NCBI GenBank assembly: GCA_014529385.2 | Contig: CM043971.1 | Location: forward strand, 92,623,340 to 92,687,339 | Source of the DNA: Adiantum capillus-veneris | Lineage: Eukaryota > Streptophyta > Polypodiopsida > Polypodiales > Pteridaceae | DNA length: 64,000 nt | Direction of reading: 5' to 3' | Part shown: piece by piece, positions 55,791 to 64,000 of the stretch | Numbering within the stretch: the stretch's first letter is position 1 | How the letters are laid out: each line of letters opens with the position of its first letter | The notes under the pieces: model-generated | What the model was told of the DNA's origin: nothing | The model's database searches: none | The model's input: the letters and a program-made list of their open reading frames with translations, nothing else | Position numbers and translations under genes: made by a program

Positions 55791-57387
55791 TGTAACATTT
55801 AATGGTCTAGTAACTTGTGTGTAGCAGAAAATAGCATAAACATAGTGAGCATTTGATTAGAATATACTCCTAATGAGCATAGCAAGAGTGATTGGATGGA
55901 GAGAGAAACAAAAAGCAGAACACCTAGTTAGATAGGCATGAACAATACTTCAAAAGAGAGAGAAATTAAGCTATTGACAATAGTTGAGTACCGAATTTAC
56001 ATGGAACCGGTCCCCCCTCTAAAAGGCTTTGTATTATAGGTTTCCCCCATCAAGGGAGACATTTTACGATACAATACTTTGTGTTCCTTCAATAACTTGC
56101 TGGTGCAATGAAGATGGAAGCTTCAAGCACCATGCACACACTGTAAAACACAACATCAATTCCCTCATAGTCTCACATCGAAAACGGCACACACCTTCAA
56201 AGATGGTGAGAGCTAGCAGGGTATGAGAGTAGATTGAGAGGAAGAAGGAGTATTCTTACGAAAAATAAGTATATCTCCTCACATAATCACTTGTAAAAGC
56301 TTAACATATCTTAGTAATTAGCATGGTAGCGGAGATGAGCATGCATTGGAGCTTGTCTCTTGGCTGGATTTGCATCACAAAGCCAAGAGTGGTTGGTGTA
56401 GGCCTCCCTTCTCACAAGCTTGGAGTAGATGATGAGCTTTCCATTAGAGATTGAGAAGAGTCTTCTTTGCTTCACACATGAGATTGTGTGAGTGTGTGTC
56501 TGTGATAATGCCTTGCCAAAATCAGTCCCCCTCTCTCTCTTGGTCGACCCCTCTTGCATTTTACTCATGTTGGCATCCCATTGGACCCTGCAAAGCTTAG
56601 CCAATGATAATTAATGAGCATAAGTGATAGCCTTGTGCCATGTGTTCCCCTTTACCCTTTTGGGAGAGCTTTAGGTAATTAAATAATGCAATTAAACTCT
56701 CATTGGACCCCTTAGTCTTCTAGCCAATAGGAATCAGGCAAGCCATTGGGCTACTCAATGTTAATTGGACCCCTTGGGAGACTATCCAATAGTCTTCTGG
56801 AGAGCTTAATTTCCATTGGTTCTTTTATCAAGTGTTTTAAAATGAATTAAACTAAATGTACTCTAGCCTATTTCTCATTGGTCCACCTTTATGGCCATCC
56901 AATAGGAATTGAATGCATCTTGGGTAAAATGGCATAGGGAGCTAACATGTGTCACCTATTCCCTTTGTGTAAAGGGAGCTTGCTAGAGTGTATGTATGTT
57001 TCTATCTCATATCCTACAAGAAAGGCTCGCCCCATCGAAGATAGGGATGTGGGGAAATGTTTGAGGCTTCCAACAAGCATCCAATTTGCCCTTGGTTTTG
57101 ACCATTGGACCTAACCTTTGAATTTTGGAACCTTAGCATTTTGGAAGTTCTAATGGGCTAAACCTTAGGGTCTTTGAAGCCCATTGTTTTCACATTGCTC
57201 TTTTGCAGATGCCCCCCCCCACCCCCCCCCTTGGATCCCTATTTTCCCTCCTTTGGATCCCTACTGTGGCTGGTGTGCCAGCTTAACCAATATTCTAGCA
57301 TTTTCTCCCTTGGTACTTCCCCATATTAAATGGTCAGTTTAATATGAGAAAATCATTTAAGAGAATTAGATATTAGTTATTATGACA
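55791..57387 (-). repeat. E5 3' LTR
   Basis: 1.6 kb. On the minus strand it starts TGTCATAATAAC and ends ATTAAATGTTACA. It contains a C-rich run (57211-57231) and several ATTGGACC-type repeats. The purine tract CAAGAGAGAGATAA lies just inside on the minus strand (57388-57401). Confidence 0.9.
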
Positions 57388-57747
57388 TTATCTCTCTCTT
57401 GAAATTATAGTCGTCTTAGACTATGGGGTAGAGAAGATAAAGCATATTCATTAGTCCTTTTTCTAGCGGATAGAGGATCCCTATGTTACCCTACGACATC
57501 GTTCGAGAATGGATGACTAATCCATTTGGTGCTTGGGAGCCTAAGGTGCCACAAGCATGTCTGTGCATTAGTCCTATCAATCTTCCATAGTAGAGTGACA
57601 AGCTCTAGTTGGTGTTTGGAAGACGTCGTCTCTGCCGCAAACTTGATTCTAATTATGCATATTATTTAGCATTTGTGCAGTACAGTAAAGAAAAAGAGAG
57701 TCTTATAAGACTAAAACTTTGTTCATTTTCAACATTTCTACATTTGC

Positions 57748-58062
57748 TTACTCTAGGGAAGCATTGTAAGCATTGACAAGGTTTAGGTTATCCTTTACTT
57801 GTACGACTTGCATCCATCTAGCATCTTCAAAAGGATAGTTCTTAAACTTAATAAGATACCGTCGAATAATATTACCGCCTCTCGATACCTTGTCTTCATG
57901 TCGGAGAACGGACTCGGGCTGCAACACCTCTTCTTGGTCCTCAATCTCCGGTGGGTCGATAGTTGGTTCTTGAGGTAGCTCTCCTTTGTAAGGCTTTAGT
58001 AGGCTCACATGGAAAGCCTTGTGTATGAGACAATGACTGGGCAGTTTAAGTTGATAGGCCAT
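57748..58062 (-). pseudogene. E5 integrase C-terminus and chromodomain
   Basis: It reads LPSHCLIHKAFHVSLLKPYK, the usual end of chromoviral integrase, then a linker and the chromodomain: PESVLRHEDKVSRGG, IIRRYLIKFKNYPFEDARWM. Chromodomains bind modified histone tails and steer integration. The stretch is open, but upstream integrase parts are shifted. Confidence 0.85.
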
Positions 58063-58169
58063 CTCATTGATTGTTCTATGAATCTGGAAGGGACCATATT
58101 ATATTTTTGCTAACTTAGCATAGTACTTTTGTGTCCCGTAGGATTCTTGCCCGCCATTGTGTGCCTTAT

Positions 58170-58990
58170 TCAAGGCTTGGGAAATTTAAGCAAGACCCAA
58201 TCATTTTCTTTAAAGGCTTGGGCTCTTCTATGCTTATCAGCAGCAGCCTTTTGCCTTCGCTGTGAGATAGAGATAGATTCCTTAATCTTTTGGAAAGATT
58301 CTTGTAGGTCTCGGCTATAATCATCTGCAGCAAAGATCTTCCCGTGTACCTTAAGTACCAAGGGATTTTTAGATCTTCCTTGAATTACCTCAAAAGGTTA
58401 TTTTCTCGTGGAGGTATGTACAGTATTATTGTAGGCATACTCCACTAAGGGTAAGTATTTCTCCCATTGGGACCTTTGATCTACTTCTTTTAGTAGATCA
58501 ATAATTGTTAGATTAGCTATTTCACTTTGGCCATTCGTTTTATGGCGATAGGCCAAAGAGAAGTTTAGCCTTGTCCCTAAATTCTCAAAGGGAACCTTCC
58601 AAATTTTAATGGTCATTCTAGGATCTCTATCCGACACTATGGACATTGGCAATCCATGGTATTTGAAAATTTGTGATATGAAGAGGGTTGCCATTTGATG
58701 GGCTTTGATAGTCTTTTTGACAGGTATAAAATGAGCTTGTTTGCTGAATCTGTGTACTATCGTCCATATTCCCGTATTCCCATGGATAGACTTGGGCAAT
58801 CCAAAGATAAAATCCATGGATATGATCTCCCATGGTGAATTAGGAATTGGAAAAGGTTGAAGCAATCCAGGTTGCTTACCTCTATCAAACTTTGTCTTTT
58901 GGCATACCACACATTTAGAAACATACTCTTGTATGTTTGCTTTCCTGGTTGGCCAAAAGAAATATGTTTCAATCCCTTTTAGGGTAGACT
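58170..58990 (-). pseudogene. E5 integrase zinc finger end and catalytic core
   Basis: The end of the zinc finger reads IETYFFWPTRKANIQEYV then CVVCQ. The core (58910-58398) has ISMDFIFGLP, IVSDRDPRM and GQSEIANLT, giving D, D and E. The usual VVVDRFSK is TIVHRFSK. The core ends at WEKYLPLVEYAYNNT, and a shifted segment (58361-58170) carries QKAAADKHRRAQAFKENDWV. The His part of the zinc finger is absent, lost with the deleted RT and RNase H. Confidence 0.87.
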
Positions 58991-59102
58991 GAATCCCTCT
59001 ATGAAAACATCTTGAAATCCCTTGAGAAAATTGGACAACTCTATTTCCTTGTGATTATTTATATTTTCTTTTGCTAAAGCATTAGGTTCATTTTGAGAAT
59101 CT

Positions 59103-59600
59103 TTAACAAAAAATCATGCACATGAAAATAGAGCTCTTTATTGACTTATTGAAAGCTTGCATATGTACAAGGGGTATGGTATTACCCAACTCCTTAGCAT
59201 CTATGTACATATCTTTTTCCCTTAACGTAAAGTAGATCTTCCTTTCAGGGAATTTAACATTGGCATCCATGCAATCAAACCATGGTGCCCCTAGGATTAC
59301 ATCCTCATGCTTGAGAGGAGGGATAAAGAATTCCTCTTTGTCCACATAGCTTTGTACATGGAGACTCAATTTCCCAATTAAGGGAGTGACTGAAGCTTCT
59401 TGCCCCTTGAAAGCGCCATCCACGGGTAGGACGTCTCCCATCTCATAGGCTTGGATGCCTAGCTTGGTGGCCAAATTTGTGGGATGTGAAATTGTGAGTA
59501 GAACCAGGGTCAAAGAGAATAAAAGCATCATGTTCTCTTACCTTTCCCCAAGTGTGGCATAGAGGATATCCTTTGTGGTGAGCTTCCTCTTCTTGGATTT
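59103..59600 (-). pseudogene. E5 protease
   Basis: The start reads FILFDPGSTHNFTSHKF, where the active-site D-[ST]-G is D-P-G. After a 1-bp shift it continues NLATKLGIQAYEMGD, DVILGAPWF and NVKFPERKIYF. A tail, NFLKGFQDVFIEGFSLP, is the start of the linker that normally leads to RT. It then joins integrase sequence near 58975-58995. The upstream linker reads HHKGYPLCHTWGKVREH. Confidence 0.8.
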
Positions 59601-61211
59601 TGACCAAGGTAGCTCTAGGAGGCTCGTTTCATGTATTCTTGTGGGGGCAAGCACAATAAGCATGCCCTTGCTCCCCTCACTTGAAACAATGTTTATCTTT
59701 TAAGATAACGCTCAAGCTCTTCAGGAGAGAGTTTATTTTTTCCTTTATAAAATCCCTTCTTCTTAGCTTTGTTGTTGTTGGCGTTGCCTTTAGGAGACTT
59801 TTGGACATTGTCCTTCCCCTTAGGCTCATTGTTAGGTCCTGTTCTCCATGGGCTTAAGATTTCTCTTAGCCCTTGGTTGGAAATTGATTCGTGAAGCCAC
59901 CATGGTATGGTGTATGACCGCAGATATGGTGCGTGGCCTTTGGGAGTTGACATATTCCACCATATCTTCAGTTAAGCCCGCACAAAATTGTTCTTTTTGC
60001 TCTCCAAAATCCATCTTTTTGAAGACAGTGGAGAAGTGTGCCACACAACTTGTCTACATATTTGTGGATAGGTTCATAAGGAGAGAGCTTCAAGCCCAAT
60101 GTTTTTGACATATCCCAAAACTTGTCTACATATTTGTGGATAGATTCGTAAGGAGAGAGCTTCAAGCCTTGCCATTCGGTGAGTACTTTGTTCTTGGCAT
60201 CGGTAGCCAAAAACTGCTTCATGATGGAAGCTCTTAAAGCTTTCCATGTTCGTGGAGCTTCACCATTTTCCCATAGGCTAGATCATCATTGCCTCGCGGA
60301 CTTTTGAAAATGCATAGCTACATGGCGTAGCTTAGAGGATTCCATGAAGCCCTTATCTCCAAACGCCGCATTGAATTGTTGGATGAAGGCCAAGACTTTG
60401 TCCGTAGCACCAAAGGTGCCATCATAGGTAAGGAAAGAGATGTTCTTTCCTCCCTCTTTGAACTTCTTGAGCTTGGACAACCACTTCCACGCGGCATAGG
60501 ATTTCCTATGGCCTCTTCTTTTTGGTGGTTCAAAAGTTGCACCATCACTTTATGCAGAGGAGGAAGAATTTGAGGAGGATGGAGAAGAAGGTGACCTCTT
60601 TCTCGCCTTTTTCTTCCCTTGGTCTTCCTTGTCTGCACCATCACTTTCTTCATAAGAGAAAGAGGATGAAGAAGATGGAGAAGAGGGTGACCTCTTTCTC
60701 GCCTTTTTCTTCTCTTGTTTTCTATCATCCCTCTTTGAATTATGGTGTGGAGAAGTGTGCGATGGTCTTCTCTGTTTAGGGGGTGTTGGAGAGTGTTTTT
60801 CCCGCCGTCTTCGTGGAGCCATCTCCATGGAGGTGGCAGGAGACTCACTTCTTTCTCATTCTTTTGGTGGGGGCTCTTGAGTTCTCCTTTGGGAAGGAGA
60901 TGCGTCATCAAGTAGTAGATTTTTGAGCCCTTGTATGGATCCTCTTCTTCTTCCCGAATCGGAGAGAGGATTTTTTTGGAAGTCTCACAAGGAGGCTTCC
61001 TAGGTACTCTCTCTTCTTGGTGGGGAGTTTGGAGAATCCCATGAGCACGAAGCTTCCATTGCACTTCACTTTGGAGGGATGGATTGCCCATGGTTTGTTG
61101 AAGCCTAGAAACAAGGTAGTTAACAAGCATAGGGACATCATTAGTAGCCTGCTCATTAGCAAAATAAAATCTATCAACATTAATTTCACTCTCTTTATTA
61201 TTCTCAGCCAT
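59601..61211 (-). pseudogene. E5 Gag, frameshifted, with internal duplications
   Basis: The ATG at 61211-61209 starts MAENNKESEINVDRFYF. The frame shifts before 60830, where the true frame continues with an Arg/Ser-rich region: KKKARKRSPSSPSSS occurs twice, 30 residues apart. The Gag core follows: FLTYDGTFGATDKVLAF, MESSKLRHVAMHF, IMKQFLATDAKNK. A 72-bp tandem duplication (60049-60192) repeats GLKLSPYE[SP]IHKYVDK. The zinc knuckle near 59670-59700 reads CFK, stop, GEQGHAYC: the second Cys codon is TGA. Confidence 0.78.
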
Positions 61212-61557
61212 TCTAACAACTTTGAGGTGTAAATTTTTTTTTAGGTGTACTTTAGCACTTCAAGCCCTAGTCGCTACTTTTGTTTACCCCTTTAGAAAAG
61301 CACTCAAGCTCCTATACTCGTGGCTCAAATATCATTGATTGCAAGGAATGGGTCTTTCAACACCAAAATAGTACCAGCTCTTGTGAAGCTTCTAATAGCT
61401 CAATAGTGGCTAAGTTGTAGGCAAGCCCCATTATTTGCTCAAAGCAGGCGCACTGCAAGGCTAAGAAATCCCTATTCTACTTACTTAATTGCAATTAATA
61501 ATACCAACCATTTATAGTTAGCTTGAGGACCTCCCTTCTTGAGCAAGAAAAGAGAAA

Positions 61558-61575
61558 CCTTGTGCTCTGATACCA
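61558..61575 (-). promoter_or_regulatory. E5 primer binding site (initiator Met tRNA)
   Basis: On the minus strand TGGTATCAGAGCACAAGG starts 1 nt inside the 5' LTR. It is the standard plant initiator-Met site over its first 12 bases. Confidence 0.9.
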
Positions 61576-61576
61576 A

Positions 61577-63164
61577 TGTAACATTTAATGGCCTAGTAAC
61601 TTGTGTGTAGCGGAAAATAGCATAAACATAGTGAGAATTTCATTAGAATAAATTGCGAATGAGCATTGAAAGAGTGCTTGGATGGAGAGAGAAAAGAAAT
61701 TATAACACTTAGTTAGATAGGCATGAAAAATACTTCAAAAAAGAGAGAAATTAAGCTATTCACAACAATTGAGGACTGTATTTACATGGAGCCGATCCCC
61801 CCCTCCAAAAGGCTTTGTATTATAGGTTTCCCCCATCAAGGGAGACATTTTACAATACAATACTTTTGGTTCCTTCAATAACTTGCTAGTGGAATGAAGA
61901 TGGAATCTTGAAGCACCATGCACACATTGATAAAACACAACATCAATTCCCTCACAGTCTTAGACCCACGACCGCACACACCTTCGAAGATGGTGAGAGC
62001 TAGCGGGGTATGAGAGTAGACTGAGAGGAAGAAGGAGTATTCTTACGAGAAATAAGTATATCTCCTCACATAATCACTCATAAAAGCTTAACATAGCTTA
62101 GTAATTAGCATGGTAGAGGAGATGAGCATGCATTCAAGCTTGTCTCTTGGCTGGATTTGCATCACAAAGCCAAGAGTTGTTGGTGTAGGCCTCCCTTCTC
62201 ACAAGCTTGGAGTAGATGATGAGCTTTCCATTAGAGATTGAGAAGAGTCTTCTTTGCTTCACACATGAGATTGTGTGAGTGTGTGCGTGATAATGCCTTG
62301 CCAAAATCAGTCCCCCTCTCTCTCTTGGTGGACCCCTCTTACATTTTACTCATGCTAGCACCCCATTGGACCCTGCAAAGCTTAGCCAATGATAATTAAT
62401 AAGCATAAGTGATAGCCTTGTGCCATGTGTCCCCCTTTACCCTTTTGGGAGAGCTTTAGGTAATTAAATAATGCAATTAAACTCTCATTGGACCCCTTAG
62501 TCTTCTAGCCAATAGGAATCAGGCAAGCCATTGGGCTGCTGAATGCTCATTGGAGCCCTTTGGAGACTGTTCAATAGTCTTCTAGAGAGCTTAATTTCTA
62601 TTGTTTCTTTTATCAAGTGTTTTAAAATGAATTAAACGAAATGTACTCTGGCCTATTTCTCATTGGTCCACCTCTATGGCCATCCAATAGGAATTGAATG
62701 CATCTTGGGTAAAATGGCCTAGGGAGGTAACATGTGTCCCCTATTCCCTTTTTGTAAAGGGAGCCTGCTAGAGTGTGTGTGTGTGTGTTTCTCTCTCATC
62801 CCCTACAAGAAAGGTCGCCCCCTCCAAGATAGGGATGTGGGAAGACTTTTGAGTCTTCCCACAAGCATCCAATTTGCCCTAGGTTTTGACCATTGGACCT
62901 AACCTTTGAATTTTGGAACTTTAGCATTTTGAAGTCTTAATAGGTTGAACCTTAGGGTCTTTGAAGCCCATTGTTTGCACATTGCTCGTTTGCAGCTCCC
63001 CTCCCCTTTGGATCCCTATTTTTCCTCCTTTGGATCCCTACTATGGCCGCTCTGCCAACTTAACCAATATTCTAGCTTTTTCTCCCTTGGTGCTTCCCCA
63101 TATTAAATGATCAGTCTAACATGAGAAAATAATTCAGGAGAATTAGATATTAATTATTATGACA
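61577..63164 (-). repeat. E5 5' LTR
   Basis: The partner of 55791-57387, 1.59 kb, TG...CA on both strands. The two copies differ by several per cent by eye, mostly single bases and short indels, so E5 is older than E3. Confidence 0.9.
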
Positions 63165-63883
63165 ACACTTGTGCTTCATCATCAATGAAGCCACATCTTT
63201 TTGCATATGAATGTCCTTTTTTTTTTTGGGGGGGGGGGGGAGTGTCTAAAGGTCGTACATGTGATGCCTCGTGCTCAATCATCCGTTTAGGAACACATCC
63301 TGAACATGACTTTGTGTTTACTGTTCGGCGGCTTCTTGGGAGGGGTCACTATGTACAAATTGTCTATATCATGTGCGTTCAAGGACTATTTTTTAAAATC
63401 CTTATCTGTGAATTTTTCACCGAAAAATTTATCCATTTTCTATTCAATTTATAAATTTTTTTTCTTATTTCATTTTATGGTACGCTTTTGTATGAAAAAA
63501 TGTGAGAAAAAATAAATTTTAATAACCCCTTCTACTGCACTTACGTGATAGTCACATAATTATTAAGTGACCCCCCAAGCATGACTTCCTCTTTATATGA
63601 CTCCTTTTTGGTGCCATTAAATACATTATAGGCATAAAATAATTTTAAAAAACTAGGTTACGACTTTGTGCCTCTCTATTTTCTTCTCTCTTAGGTAATT
63701 CTCTCTCGCTCTCTCTCAACATCTCAATTTTTGTTTCTTTCCCTCCCTCTCTCTTCCTCTCTCTCTATCTCTATTTTCCAAAATTTTCTTTCCTTTCCCT
63801 CCCTCTCTCTTTTTAAAAATTTCCATTTCTTTCCCTCCCTCTCTTTCTCAAAAATTTCGTTGCCCGTCCCCCCCCCCCCCCCC

Positions 63884-63939
<56 letters not shown>

Positions 63940-64000
63940 AACTTTCTCGATTTCCACCCTCCCTCTCTGTTGATCTTTCTATATCTCTCTCATTCCAACT
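63165..64000. other. Right-edge DNA with homopolymer and CT-rich repeats
   Basis: It begins with the ACACT duplication, then preinsertion sequence continuing the 55180-55790 remnant. A T run of about 13 followed by a G run of about 14 lies near 63214-63240. From about 63670 on the sequence is almost pure pyrimidine, with repeated CTTTCCCTCCCTCTCT-type units, a C16-18 run near 63869-63886 and (CT)n at 63890-63937. ORFs here are repeat artefacts. Confidence 0.7.

Larger units (their letters stand above)
55791..63164 (-). mobile_element. E5: chromovirus (Ty3/Gypsy with chromodomain) lacking RT and RNase H
   Basis: LTRs at 55791-57387 and 61577-63164 are flanked by the 5-bp duplication ACACT (55786-55790, 63165-63169). 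The minus-strand order is primer site, Gag, zinc knuckle, protease, short linker, integrase, chromodomain, polypurine tract. Only about 0.2 kb separates protease from integrase, so about 2 kb of RT and RNase H is missing. Both LTR ends and the duplication are intact, so the deletion may predate insertion, in which case the copy moved using another element's RT. Remaining genes carry several frameshifts and stops. Confidence 0.9.

Overview
The window looks like nuclear DNA of a land plant with a large, repeat-packed genome. It has Ty3/Gypsy and Ty1/copia elements of plant type, an initiator-Met-tRNA primer site, chromodomain and dual-RNase H Gypsy lineages, long GA/CT microsatellites and one exon of a plant-type glycoside hydrolase 1 gene. 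A non-flowering vascular plant such as a fern is plausible, but the sequence does not prove it. I found no intact host gene, no rRNA or tRNA gene, no CRISPR array and nothing prokaryotic. Product names are recognised by eye from motifs.

Layout. (1) 1-~5589 (+): E1, a partial, decayed Tat-like Gypsy element cut by the left window edge. (2) 5590-6130: a MITE-like inverted-repeat element. (3) 7010-8026 (-): an unidentified gene with a helix-turn-helix-like region, broken by one TAG. (4) 8425-21953 (-): E3, a complete 13.5-kb Gypsy element with 0.58-kb LTRs, a CATGC target duplication, tRNA-Asp-like primer site, polypurine tract and TATA box. Its whole gag-pol lies in one frame of 3,116 codons broken by three stops. 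It has a second protease domain after the integrase and a separate downstream ORF. (5) 22594-22678 (-): a lone GH1 beta-glucosidase exon among small tandem duplications. (6) 26693-38020 (-): E2, a Tat-like Gypsy element with 2.7-kb LTRs, inserted in an older decayed coding region on the + strand. (7) ~41687-44720 (+): remnant of a Ty1/copia element, with primer site, leader, gag and the start of protease. (8) 45734-53003 (+): E4, an LTR element with no recognisable gag, RT or integrase, carrying only a decayed acidic ORF of unknown function. (9) 55791-63164 (-): E5, a chromovirus with an ACACT target duplication and RT plus RNase H deleted, inserted in another gene-like remnant.

How it fits together. 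The coding content is almost all retroelement machinery: Gag particle proteins, protease, reverse transcriptase, RNase H and integrase. E3 is youngest: about four substitutions are visible between its LTRs. E2 is older, E5 older again, and E4, E1 and the copia remnant are heavily decayed. E4 and E5 lack their own RT and could only have moved with enzymes from other elements. The features most worth following up are E3's post-integrase protease, C-terminal W[VI]PK repeats and accessory ORF, E4's unknown ORF, and the helix-turn-helix-like gene at 7-8 kb.
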